From Rhexocercosporidium sp. MPI-PUGE-AT-0058 (taxonomy: Eukaryota > Ascomycota > Leotiomycetes > Helotiales), in assembly GCA_020746875.1 (NCBI GenBank), contig JAGTJL010000012.1, positions 1,426,001 through 1,490,000 of the forward strand: a stretch of DNA of 64,000 nt, given 5' to 3'. The translations under genes were made by a program, and so were the position numbers. Every line of letters starts with the position of its first letter. Positions within the stretch are counted from its first letter, which is position 1. Of this stretch, positions 46,067-57,410 are shown one piece after another. The notes below the pieces were generated by a model. It was given only the letters and a program-made list of their open reading frames with translations, searched no databases and was not told where the DNA came from.

Positions 46067-47264
46067 AATGCTTCAAGAAAGTAATGGTTCCCGTCAACAC
46101 TCCTAATAAGCGAGTCACAACAAACCAACCAACTTCTATTTTACCAAACCAACAACACTCGTATCTAGAGATACAAAATGAGTTTCATTCGTAAACATCA
46201 ATAAAACTATGTGAATAGACAAAAGGTGTATTCGTGGACGGACTCCTCGCTTGCTGTTAATAAACCTTGAGTCGAAAAAGACCTAGAAATTACATTTCAG
46301 CTGTCATCTTGGAGGCGTGCTGGGCTATTATAGATCGATATTATATCAATCCAACACACTGTTACTGGGAGAAAGAGAAGTGTATGCTAATATGTCCCTG
46401 AAGTTGATGAAATGGCGACATGCTGGGGATGGTCTCCAGATGAAAACACTTTGACATCAGGCAGTCGCTGAGACAGAGATGATCCCCACCAACGGTAGAA
46501 ATACGGATATATCAATGATATATCACTTACTAAGAGCTCCAAGGCAAACTGCAGCCCGGGGAGACTTTAGGTAGTATACTTATTTTGCCGCACGTATTCG
46601 ATGATAGTTGTCGCCATCTTGACTGGTCACATCAAGACGCAATTCGAAAGTGGCTTGGCCATCAGAATCTTGCCACAGAACATACGTTACATGAGATTTG
46701 ATACTCCGAGTTCTACAGACCTCATTCTATAATTTGAACTGTGACTTGGATATCTGACGGGCGATTCTGAGGGATTCATAATCCTGGATGATTTGATGGC
46801 ATGACTGAAAAACCTGGGGCATATTAGAGAAGTATCACTGTAGGAAGCTGGAGGCTATGGAAAAGGTTTCTTTGCAATATCCGAGCAAATTCAAAGGATT
46901 GGGCCTTGTACTTATTGGTTATGACCCCACGAATATATGATAGTTGGGTAAGAAAAGCTTTTTCAAATCCACCAGAAGTTAGGGTTTTTTTAGGGGCCTG
47001 TTGGCGGACTTTCCATACAATAAAATGGCCAAGCAGAATGGTATTATTGGAAATCAAACCTCACAGTTTCCAATGAATTTCAATGACTTTAGAAGTTTTT
47101 GTAGTACGAAGGCGGACTGCTCTTGCGACGAGACAACTGATTCGGGACAGCTAGCCTGCCAAGACCACCCACCCGCTAGCGTATGCGCGTCTCGCCGTCG
47201 CCTTAGAGCTTAAAGGTTCAAGCTCTCCACCATCAACACCTCTACAAACAACACAACCACAACA

Positions 47265-48711
47265 ATGTCCATCTCACCCATAATCACTTTCAAGGCGGGC
47301 AGATGTGCTCTGGATGTGCGTACCCAGCAAGTCTAACAAATTCTCAATACACTGACCTCAAGATAGACATCAAGCAAGCCGTACAAAGTTACTCCAGATC
47401 CTACGCCTGGCTACATTTACCTCTACTCTGAAGATGGTATGTCTTTTCAAAGCTGTACTGGATAGATCTGACTCTGTAGAACTCATTCACTTCTGCTGGC
47501 GCGAACGCAACAAGCCCATGACCGATCCAGACAACATCGACCTAGTTATGTTCCCCACAGACGGTCACTTCGAGCCTTACGAATACAAGACCTCCGAACA
47601 AGCTACCTCCAAGACAAACGGCCGTATCTTCGCCCTCAAGTTCTCCTCTTCTTCCCGCCGAGATATCTTCTGGTTGCAATCAAAGCCCCAAGCCCGGAAT
47701 GGCGATCCCAGTTGGTTCAGTCCGCGGGACTTGAAGATTGGTCAGATCGTTGATACCCTATTGCAAGGTGACGAGGTCAACGTTTCAGAGGAGATCGCAC
47801 AAGTGCAAGGTGGAACTGGCGGAAACGATGACGATGAGACAATGGAAGACGTGGAAGGCCATAGCGATCAGGCAGAACATCACCGAGGAGGCAGTGGTGG
47901 CGCAGGACCAGATGCTACGGGAGGAGATATCAGAGAGGAAGGATCTGGCGCACGAGAAGGTGGAGCTGATGGCGGACGAGCGTAGGTCAACATTTCCTCG
48001 CAAGAAATACATTGGTCAAGCATTCACGACCAAGGCGTTTTGGCAAAATGGGAGAACGAGCCAGAAAAGCGTTCATGTACTGCTAGCTTGATACGACCTG
48101 AATGAATATCCAAGAACTTCTCATGAGGTCCAAACTTTTCTACAGTATGAAACTGGGGCTGACTTGTGATCAGTGCCGGTTCCGGACCAACAGATGCTGC
48201 TACAGTCGTGCAGAATTTCCTCAACTCGTTGAAGGGCGGTGGACAGGCAGGAATGCAACAACAGGCCCAAGGTCGAGTCTACACAACTCTACCAGACCTC
48301 CTTCCCACCTCGATTACAGTGCCAACTATCGACTCCGCTACTCCTGCACAAATCGACAATCTTCTCAGCTACCTACCCCCGACCATCCTCCTCATCGCCC
48401 AAGAATCAGCAGCTTCGATCGACGGAATGGTAGAACCGAGCGCCGAGTCTGCATCAGCAGCCATCGAAGCTCTCAGCCTCGACCAGAAGAAGTCCATCTT
48501 AAAGAAGGTCCTGAGAAGTCCACAGTTCCATCAAAGTTTGGGTAGCTTGACCATGGCAATTCGAGACGGTGGTTTGCCTAGCATTGCTGATGCGCTGGGT
48601 GTTAAACTGGAGCATGGAGGGTTGGTCAGAGGTGGTAGTGTTCCACTTGGTGGAGGAGACGCTGTTGAGGCCTTTATTGAGGGTGTGAAGAAGACAGTTG
48701 AGAAGAAGTAG
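47265..48711 (+). CDS. RPN13: Proteasomal ubiquitin receptor Rpn13 (ADRM1)
   Basis: A 19S proteasome subunit that captures ubiquitin chains, predicted at 386 aa. Exons are 47265-47315, 47367-47436, 47480-47981 and 48174-48711. Introns are 51, 43 and 192 nt and all junctions keep the frame. The Pru domain covers roughly residues 7-118, with FKAGRC, YLYSEDELIHFCWRERN and ALKFSSSSRRDIFWLQSKP, the pleckstrin-like ubiquitin- and Rpn2-binding fold. An acidic then Gly-rich linker follows (DDDETMEDVEG, GGSGGAGPDATGG). The last 130 residues form a helical DEUBAD domain, which in animals and S. pombe relatives recruits and activates the deubiquitinase UCH37; S. cerevisiae Rpn13 lacks it. A UCH37 partner is therefore predicted elsewhere in the genome. 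An overlapping frame at 47738-48091 is rejected because the Gly-rich frame splices cleanly to the DEUBAD exon. Confidence 0.93.
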
Positions 48712-49677
48712 AGTGGATTGCTGAGTCTTATTTGATCATCGCAGGGCATTTATAGAGGTACTACGTGATATTAAAACTAGAAGCGTAATTCGACTTCAGA
48801 ATGTACAACATGCAACCGCCTCCAGGCCGCTATCGGTCGCCTCAAAGTCCTCCCACATGATTAAAATCCTTCTGATATTGCTTCTCAGCCCGTGGTACAG
48901 CTATTTAAATTCTTGCTGTAGTACCTTCCCATAGTAGAATCAAGAGCTCTGTTCGAGGTACACAGAGATCTAGAGGCGTCTCCGAAAATCCCAGATTCCT
49001 AATATATTGCTGGGACGAACCTGAACTTTTGAAGAAGCAGTGCCAAGCCCTTTGTAAGCCATGCCGAAAGTAGACAAGCTCCACCACTCCAAACAGTCGG
49101 AAGCAGGTTGCTCCCTCTCATCCGAGTAACGATGCACAAACCTGAACTCACCCATGACTCCCAGGTCTGAGTTAGCTACCTACTGAGTCCATGATATAGG
49201 TAAGTTGCTCGCTGATTGGCTCTGAGTGTCGGCCTCCAGTGAATTTTCCCTTCATATTGTCGATCGTTTAGCGCGCTTTTGCTTCCTTCCTATTGACGAG
49301 GCGGCCGCCCTAGTCGCGATTCTTCCTATTGTGCTTGGGTTAAGCGAGTTTTGTTTACTATTGTGGTTTCTTCATATTATTCTCACCACGATGCGCTTCC
49401 CCCCTCCTCTTCCTTTTCTCCTTTCTATTTACAGGTGCTGCAAAGTCCTTTTCTCTTCAACTTCTATCACCTTCACCCACCTCGTTCCAGCCTGTCTCAA
49501 TTGAACTCGACCCTGCACCAGCACTGCAAGATTCTGCACTTCACTTTCTTCTGGCTTGCTTCAGCCTACACCAACAAGAACTCAAATTAAACAACTCTCG
49601 ATCTCTCCTCAAGATAAGCTTTCATCTCTACAAAGCCAGAACGAACGCCAGTTCCTTCATACACCTCAACCTACAAA
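48712..49677. other. Intergenic, RPN13 3' side and promoter of next gene
   Basis: No ORF with coding character. From about 49380 the plus strand becomes CT/CA-rich (CCCCCCTCCTC, CTTCACC), a typical fungal 5' leader, ending AACCTACAAAATGG at the next start. Confidence 0.5.
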
Positions 49678-50436
49678 ATGGCACCAGCCATCCCATCAGG
49701 TCCTCCGCCAGCTCCAGTGCTCGGCCAAGGCAGTTTCGTCGTTCCTACTGGTACTTCCGCTCCAGCCAACGGCCAAGGAAACATGGCAGCTCCCCCAGCT
49801 CGTGCCCCCTCTCAAGTTCCAGCACGGGGTGGACTCGCGGCTCAAGCTCGAGGAGGTTCCTATCCCAGACCAACCCCCAGAACCGCAGCCCATCCCCAAC
49901 ATCGTACCCCCTTCAATACCAGCACAGCGCACAGTGCATTCCATAACGGTATCGGTAACAACGTCAATAACAACAACGACTCCGACTCTGACGATTCCGA
50001 CGACGACGATGACGTCTCAGCCATCCACATCAAAATCTTCACCCCCATCAACGTTCGCGGCGACGGCAACCTCATTGCAATGGATACCAGCATCACCGCC
50101 ACCAAGATCACGCAAGGTGTCGTCGACGCCCTCCGCAACATGTCCTACGGTGTTGGAGACGGCCAAGGCGTTCCCATGATCGACGCCGACGGCAACCCAC
50201 GCCCCATCAGCGTCTCCGTCAATGCCCCGCTGACTGTCCTCGGCTCCAAGAACCTCTTGGGCGAGCGTGCTGTCATGGAGAGAATCGCTCCGGGTCTGGT
50301 CAATCGTCCTGCGGCTAATGTCACCAATACACCGCTGACTGAAATCGATGGTCCGGCTCCTGTCAAGAAGCGTGAGAGAGAAGAGATCGAAGAGGAGCTT
50401 GCTGAGGGAGACTCGAAGCGCACGCGTCGGGATTGA
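49678..50436 (+). CDS. Unrecognised 252-aa protein with acidic tract and basic tail
   Basis: A single exon with a strong start context (ACAAAATGGC). Residues 1-85 are Pro/Ala/Gly-rich and disordered. An NNNN stretch and DSDSDDSDDDDD lie at about 98-112. A folded-looking segment at about 114-205 begins IHIKIFTPINVRGDGNLIAM and includes MIDADGNPRPISVSVNAP, probably mixed alpha/beta. The C-terminus KKREREEIEEELAEGDSKR plus TRRD is highly charged and could be a nuclear signal. I name no family. The acidic tract and basic tail suggest a nuclear or chromatin-linked protein, but that is inference from composition. Confidence 0.75.
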   Translation: MAPAIPSGPPPAPVLGQGSFVVPTGTSAPANGQGNMAAPPARAPSQVPARGGLAAQARGGSYPRPTPRTAAHPQHRTPFNTSTAHSAFHNGIGNNVNNNNDSDSDDSDDDDDVSAIHIKIFTPINVRGDGNLIAMDTSITATKITQGVVDALRNMSYGVGDGQGVPMIDADGNPRPISVSVNAPLTVLGSKNLLGERAVMERIAPGLVNRPAANVTNTPLTEIDGPAPVKKREREEIEEELAEGDSKRTRRD

Positions 50437-51861
50437 AGAATTGCCTCTATACAAACGAGCAGCAGGATCGCGCTCACTGTTCCTTATTTAAGAAAGAAGT
50501 TGCTGCATGAGGTCTTTCGCGAGCAGTCAGGGAAAGTGGCGTTTCGGAATGGAATGGCATGGAAAAGCAAATATGGCTGGCGTTCTTTGTTTGTGGCTGA
50601 GATCTCTTACTTTGCATAGCAATACGGCCGACGGAGGAGGCTGTACCTAGCTGTGGACCTGTGGAGCAAGAAGGTTCTCTCGCTTGATTATGGATTTTGA
50701 CTGTACAGATCACAATCAATGACATTAATGAGACAATCCCCTTTACACTGCACTTGAGTCGAGTTGACATTTTAAGACAGCGGCTTGCTTGCACTTTGTT
50801 CTTTTCTATCAAATCTCCCCGAGGTGCTCAAGGTGTCAAGTATACAGGAAATGTCGACAGCATACTCCCTCCTCGAAGACACACACATCTCAGATCTGCG
50901 TTCAAAGTTTTCCTGCCTATTGATATATCTCAGAAGATAACTTGCTGTACCGTCTATGCGCAATGGTAGAGCTTCTATAGCAGTGTTCAAGTCAACACGA
51001 AATATGAAGTATCAACGACAATGATACCCTCCATCGTACCAGCTTCCAAGACTGACTCACCCATGTATCGGATTGGAAATGAGACCAAGTCCATCACCGA
51101 GAATCCAATACAGTCTATCAAACGAATGGGGAATACGGCATAGCTCGTGCACGAAAGCTTATGCTGTATTAAAATTAAAGATCAGATCCAAAGGGATCCG
51201 CTCACACACTCTCTGACTGCCTCACTGACCTTGCGTGATATCGGCTCGGATTCTTGCCGGTATGAAATCCTTTTCCTCCTCGGCAGCTTAGGTATCCAAT
51301 AATTAGAAGGCGAGAGATAGATGGATGGATTGATGCCGGGAAAAGGGGAATTATCGATAACTCGCAGTAGTAGGACGGTTACACAATCCGGGGTTACATA
51401 TTGCCTTTGAGTGTTACGACACCTGGAAGCTTTGGAAAATCATGACCCACCTAATCGAATTGTGAACGCAATAAGAATCAATCTTTTTGTACCCTTGAAG
51501 AGTGGTGGTGACTTCACATCACCCTATCTGATTATGGTATGCCCTAATTAGGACTCTCAACAACCCAGTTGCTGGGACGTCACTGGCCAGCCTGAGGAGT
51601 ACTATTCAAAGAATCACTGTTTACTTCTCATCTTTTGCATATAATGTGGTTCAAGTTGTCTTGAATTCCTACTCGATCATGGCTACAAACCACTCCAAGC
51701 ATGAGGTTATCCCCCACCCATTCTTTGTAAAAAAAAGCACCTTCGCTGTCAAATCGACAATTGAGAAAAACAACCCCATCCGACATTACCAACCTTGCCA
51801 ACGATATATCGCAACATGATCGTAAGACCATGTCGGCCAATTAGTGTAGCAAAGAAGCAGT
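50437..51861. other. 1.4-kb convergent intergenic region
   Basis: Between the stop of the 252-aa gene and the stop of beta-tubulin. It holds the 3' flanks only. No ORF, RNA gene or repeat is supported. Confidence 0.5.
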
Positions 51862-53647
51862 TTACTCCTCTTGCTCCAAAGGAGCCTCTTCCTCGTACTC
51901 CTCCTCGCCCTCGGAGATGGAAGCATCCTGGTATTGTTGGTACTCGGAAACCAAATCGTTCATGTTGGACTCAGCCTCAGTGAATTCCATCTCATCCATA
52001 CCCTCACCAGTGTACCAATGCAAGAAAGCCTTTCTTCTAAACATGGCAGTGAACTGATCACCGATACGCTTGAAGAGCTCTTGGATGGAGGTGGAGTTAC
52101 CGACAAAGGTGGAGGACATCTTGAGACCACGTGGTGGGATGGAGCAAAGGGCGGTTTGGACGTTGTTGGGGATCCACTCAACGAAGTAGGATGAGTTCTT
52201 GTTCTGGACGTTGCGCATTTGATCCTCGACCTCCTTCATAGAAACCTTACCACGGCTGAAATAGTTAGCACCGAGTTCCCACATGAGCAGATCATTATCG
52301 ACTTACAATATGGCAGAGCAGGTCAAGTAGCGACCGTTACGGAAATCAGAAGCAGCCATCATGTTCTTTGGGTCGAACATTTGTTGGGTCAACTCTGGGA
52401 CGGTAACGGCGCGGAAGGAGTGGGCTCCACGGCTGGTGAGGGGAGCGAAGCCGACCATGAAGAAATGGAGACGAGGGAAGGGCACCATGTTAACAGCCAA
52501 CTTTCGGAGATCAGAGTTAAGTTGACCAGGGAAACGGAGACAGGTGGTAACACCGGACATGACGGCAGAGACCAAGTGGTTGAGATCTCCGTAGGATGGG
52601 TTGGTGAGCTTAAGGGTTCTCATACAGATATCGTAGAGAGCCTCGTTATCGATACAGAAGGTCTCATCAGAGTTCTCAACCAACTGATGGATAGACAGGG
52701 TAGCGTTGTAAGGCTCAACAACGGTGTCGGAAACCTTGGGGGATGGGACGACGGAGAAAGTAGCCATCATACGATCTGGGAACTCCTCACGGATCTTGGA
52801 GATCAAAAGCGTACCCATACCGGCACCAGTTCCACCACCGAGGGAGTGGGTGATCTGGAAACCTTGGAGGCAGTCACATCCCTCGGCCTCACGACGGACG
52901 ACATCGAGAACTTGGTCGACAAGCTCAGCACCCTCGGTGTAATGACCCTTAGCCCAGTTGTTACCAGCTCCAGATTGACCGAAGACGAAGTTGTCCGGGC
53001 GGAAGAGTTGACCGAAAGGACCAGCGCGGACGGCATCCATGGTACCTGGCTCCAAATCGACGAGGACGGCACGAGGAACATACTTGTTACCAGAGGCCTA
53101 GTGAAATGTCAGAGGCTGCACATGTGCTGGAAACTTGGGTACCAACCTCGTTGAAGTAGACGTTCAATCGCTCAAGCTGGAGATCGGATGTACCGTTGTA
53201 CCTGTAAACAAAGTTAGCCAGATGTCAACAGGCAGCCGTGCACTGCACCGCAGATCCTAGGTAGAACTTACACGCCGGATCCATCAAGACCGTGCTCGCC
53301 TGAGATTGTTTGCCTGTATGTTTATCAGTACTGAAGTCTTTCATGTCGCGTTCGTGTATCAGGCAGGGTAGGTCGCGGTTTTGATTTTTACGCACCAGAA
53401 GGCAGCACTATAGGAATCGGAGAGTCAGTACAACTACTCGTAGGAGGGATTGAAGAGCAATATACCCAATTTGGTTACCGCATTGGCCGGTTTGGAGATG
53501 AACCTGTAGAAAAGTGGTCAGCGAAATGGTCTCTTGTGAATTGAAGGCGTAGTGGGGTAGCATATTCAGGGGTTGAGCAGAACGCGTTTGAGAGGCTGCC
53601 GCTGCAACTGAGGGGATTGAGATAGAGATACTCACGATTTCACGCAT
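51862..53647 (-). CDS. TUB2: Beta-tubulin
   Basis: The GTP-binding microtubule subunit, predicted at exactly the usual 447 aa. There are seven minus-strand exons: 53647-53636, 53503-53466, 53407-53396, 53313-53272, 53201-53147, 53097-52307 and 52255-51862. Exons 1 and 3 are only 12 nt each. The start MREI is the beta-tubulin autoregulation motif. The GTP loop GGGTGAGMG is at 140-148, and the acidic tail is [16 protein letters not shown]. Residues linked to benzimidazole fungicide response are H6, Y50, F167, E198 and F200, all the sensitive form. The 5'-clustered small introns are usual for ascomycete beta-tubulin. The gene shares a 341-bp promoter region with GCN20. Confidence 0.98.
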
Positions 53648-53988
53648 TTTGAAGGCGGGTGTGTTTGCGAGTTGGAGATGTGTGGATTGTTGGGTTGAGC
53701 TGTGAGGTGCGAGGAGAAGAGGAGGAGAGCTTGTTGAAGGAGTGGAGTGGAGAGTTGATTGAGGATGGAGGGTTTTGCACTGGCGGTGTGAACACGCTAG
53801 CCGGTCTGTGTTTACCTGGACTGGCAGGGGCGACGAGACGGCGCTTGGCGGCCCGTGCATAGTCACGGGAAGCGCTAGTCATTTTTGGAAATGGTGGGTG
53901 GAAAGGCGAAGGCAAAGGCAAATGCAACCAATTCTCAGAAGGTCTTGGTTGGAAAACTACAACTCTACATACATCATTGTCACCAGTC
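53648..53988. promoter_or_regulatory. Bidirectional promoter, TUB2 and GCN20
   Basis: 341 bp separate the two ATGs on opposite strands. The TUB2 side is CT-rich on its coding strand (CTCCACTCC, CCTCCTCTTC), as in strongly expressed fungal genes. No TATA box is obvious. Confidence 0.6.
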
Positions 53989-56355
53989 ATGGAATCCGAA
54001 ATCAAAGCTTTTCTGCCTGGTATTGATCCAATCCTCTCGGAGTACTCTGTTGGCTATTTGACCCATGCATCAAATTCATATACAGATGCAGAGTCCACTG
54101 GACCATCTCCCCTCGTGGAGGCTGCAACTTCAATCACCGAGCTTTTGGTATCAGCTTCGGGAGACCCCTCACCGGAAAATGAGGCCAAGATCAGTCAAAT
54201 TGTGCAGAAATGGGTAGACAAATTCACTGCCTCTCAGGCGGCAAGTGGGAAACGGACTCAAGTCTCATCTGCTGCAAAGCGTCTGGACCAGGCCATTCAA
54301 GTTGGAGCTCAAAGGGGAATGTCATCTACTCTAGGTGTCTCAACCGGAGGTGTTGATCTTGAGTCAGCAAACACGAGAAAACTAGAGTCGAAGGTTGACA
54401 AGAAAAAGCTTGAGAAGGCCGAACGGAAGATTGCCGCCAAGCAGAGCAAGAAGGTCTTCAAGAATGTCGAGTATGAAGCCTCAAAACTCATCAACCAGAC
54501 CGATGATGCTCTGTCTTACGAGGAATTCTTCATGGCTGTCAATCCTTTGCAATTGGGATCAAACACGCAAGGTCAAGCGAAGAGCAAGGACATCAAATTG
54601 GATTCTATCGACGTATCTATTGGAGGCTTGAGAATTTTGACCGACACTAATTTGACACTGGCGTATGGACGAAGATACGGCCTGGTTGGTCAGAACGGTA
54701 TTGGAAAATCTACGTTGCTAAGAGCACTTGCACGGAGAGAATTGGCTATTCCTACCCACATTTCTATTCTTCACGTCGAGCAAGAGGTTTGAATCTCCAT
54801 CCACTCACATGTGTTGGAATGCTAACATGTGACGAAGATTTCTGGAGACGATACCCCAGCTTTACAAGCTGTGTTGGATGCCGATGTCTGGCGAAAGCAT
54901 CTGCTTGCAGAGCAAGTTGTAAGTTTCTCCCAGCTCCGTCCCTCAACTGCAGCGCTAAACGCACTGTAGAAAATTAGCAAGCAGCTAGCAGATATCGAAG
55001 CAGAGAGATCATCTATGGCTGATACATCTGTTGATGCTGAAAGACTTGACCGTGAGCGTGAAGGACTGGATCAGACTTTGGGAGATGTGCAGGGCAAGTT
55101 GGCTGAAATGGAATCCGACAAGGCGGAATCTCGGGCTGCCACCATTCTCGCTGGTCTAGGTTTCTCCCCAGAGCGACAACAGTTTCCTACCAAAACTTTC
55201 TCTGGTGGTTGGCGTATGCGACTGGCTCTCGCAAGAGCTCTTTTCTGCGAGCCCGATCTCCTACTTCTTGACGAACCATCTAACATGTTGGACGTTCCAT
55301 CCATTACCTTCCTTGCCAACTACCTTCAAGGATACCCAAGTACTGTACTTGTAGTCTCTCACGACAGAGCCTTCTTGAACGAAGTCGCAACAGATATTGT
55401 ACACCAACACTCCGAACGTTTGGATTACTACAAGGGCGCCAATTTTGAATCTTTCTACGCCACCAAGGAAGAAAGAAGGAAGACGGCAAAGAGGGAATAC
55501 GAGACACAAATGGCTCAGCGTGCGCATCTCCAAGCTTTCATCGACAAGTTCCGATACAACGCTGCAAAGTCATCTGAAGCTCAGTCTAGAATCAAGAAGC
55601 TTGAGAAGATGCCTGTTCTCGAAGCACCGGAGAGCGAGTACACAGTACACTTCAAGTTCCCCGATGTGGAAAAGCTATCACCTCCTATTGTCCAAATGAC
55701 TGATGTCAGTTTCGGATATACGAAAGACAAGCCCCTACTGAGAAACGTTGATCTGGATGTCCAGCTCGACTCCAGAATCGGTATCGTCGGACCCAACGGT
55801 GCCGGTAAAACAACAGTACTAAAATTACTCATTGGCAAATTAACTCCCACCAATGGTCTCATATCTCAAAACCCCCGTCTTCGAATTGGATTCTTTGCTC
55901 AACATCACGTTGACGCGCTTGATTTGAATACTAGTGCCGTCGGATTCATGGCCAAGAACTACCCAGGAAAACAGGATGAAGAATATCGTCGCCATCTCGG
56001 AGCCTTTGGTATCACTGGTATGACTGGTCTCCAGAAGATGGAATTCCTATCTGGAGGTCAGAAGTCCCGTGTAGCTTTTGCATGCCTTTCTCTTACCAAC
56101 CCTCATATCTTGGTTCTTGACGAACCTTCCAATCATTTGGATATCGAAGCTATGGACGCATTGAGTACGGCCTTGAACCAATTCCAAGGTGGAGTTCTCA
56201 TGGTCAGTCACGACGTCACTATGTTACAAACTGTCTGTACTAGTCTTTGGGTGTGCGATGGTGGAACTGTAGAGAAGTTCCCAGGAGATGTGCAAGCATA
56301 CAAAAAGAGAATCACAGCACAGGCCGATGCAAGTGGTGTGGTTGCAGCTCATTAG
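53989..56355 (+). CDS. GCN20: ABCF ATPase Gcn20
   Basis: A cytosolic, non-transporting ABC ATPase. With Gcn1 on ribosomes it helps activate the Gcn2 kinase during amino-acid starvation. It is predicted at 754 aa (yeast 752). Exons are 53989-54786, 54838-54918 and 54970-56355; both introns are 51 nt. The N-terminal 200 residues, including the K-rich KKKLEKAERKIAAKQSKK, correspond to the Gcn1-binding part. ABC domain 1 has Walker A GQNGIGKST near 234, signature FSGGW near 370 and Walker B LLLLDEPSN near 390. Domain 2 has GPNGAGKTT near 567, LSGGQ near 653 and ILVLDEPSNHLD near 673. The linker KEERRKTAKREYETQ lies between. All catalytic motifs are intact. Confidence 0.96.
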
Positions 56356-57410
56356 ATGATAGATGATGAAATGAACTACGTATCAAATATAAACCGGTAT
56401 ATTCGTCTATGGTATTTTGAGTGATTTGAAGCAGCTATCTCTGCATTCCTTTTATTCTATCCTAGTTAGTCATTCATTGTGTACTTGGACTACATTATAG
56501 AGAAGCTTTTGCCTTTTACGCAGGGATGCGCGCTGTACTTTAGCGTCAGCACGTACAACATGACTGCCACGAACAGCGTGTCAAATGCAACTGTCATCTC
56601 ATCCTGTATAAGTGATACCGGGACTCCAACGGTCGGTAATGTTTTACTCGTATGGATGGCACTGTTGATGCAGGGCTCGAATCGCCGGAAGATTACAATC
56701 AACAGAACCAAACATATTGGATGGTGAGGAGTGAGAGGGAGAGGGTGCTAGCTTAGAGATCGACTATTTTGGCGTTGCTTTTTCTTGGGTTGGAGGGGGT
56801 GGGACTACATAGGAGCTAGAGCGGGATTGGAGGAGGACGAGGGCTGTTATATTAAGGGGAGAAGATAGGGAAAGGAAGTTGGTTAATACAGAGAGGCATC
56901 TCGTATCTGGGTCAAAGCCATTGGGGGATAAAACATCATCCCAACTGTCAGATCCACTCTTTTCAAGATGGACTCTACTCCGCAGAGAACATACGGTTTG
57001 AAGTTATCGACAGGGGTTCAGGGACTCTGCTTAGACCGAAAGATTATAAGCAGAGGCTCGTTCTTAAAATAAGGTTATGTTGACCTCTCAGCTCGTAGAT
57101 GTGTAATTTGAGAAAGAGGCACCGTTTGTTTGAAATCTCCCAGCTTTCCACATGAATAGATTTCATCTGGAGTTCACCTTTCTTGTTGGTTTGTTGACGA
57201 GCTACGGAGTATTTTTAGCCGACAAACCAAGCCAGGCCAGGCCAGACCAAGCCGTGGAACATCATATCACTGAGCCTTGATTCCACCACCAACGCATCTG
57301 CAACCCCATCACAACAACACAGCATAACACGCAATTGAACCACCATCTGCTGCAACCCCACCCATTGGATATCTCGAATTGTTGACGCATACCCGCAATC
57401 ACGTTGTCAG
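56356..57410. other. Intergenic, probably containing the missing first exon of the next gene
   Basis: No long ORF. The stretch 57270-57400 is CA-rich and leader-like. An unidentified small 5' exon of the WHI2-like gene should lie here; ATGs at 57077, 57099 and 57152 were examined and none splices convincingly in phase. Confidence 0.45.

Larger units (their letters stand above)
45065..47264. other. 2.2-kb divergent intergenic region, eL6 and RPN13
   Basis: Both flanking genes start at its edges, so it carries two promoters. The eL6 side is GC-richer; 45350-47000 is AT-rich and without ORFs. It includes a (TTATG)n-like tract at about 46026-46066. A CAACACAACC-type leader precedes the RPN13 start. 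I see no other gene. Confidence 0.5.

Noticed and set aside
47738..48091. Alternative frame in RPN13 exon 3 with coiled-coil-like composition
   Set aside because: Only the Gly-rich frame splices in phase to the DEUBAD exon.
49556..50179. 207-codon plus-strand ORF overlapping the 252-aa gene in another frame
   Set aside because: It is low-complexity Pro/Ser/Thr. The 49678 frame has the better start context and a structured segment.
52219..53154. 311-codon plus-strand ORF
   Set aside because: It lies antisense to the largest beta-tubulin exon and is a shadow of that strongly codon-biased gene.
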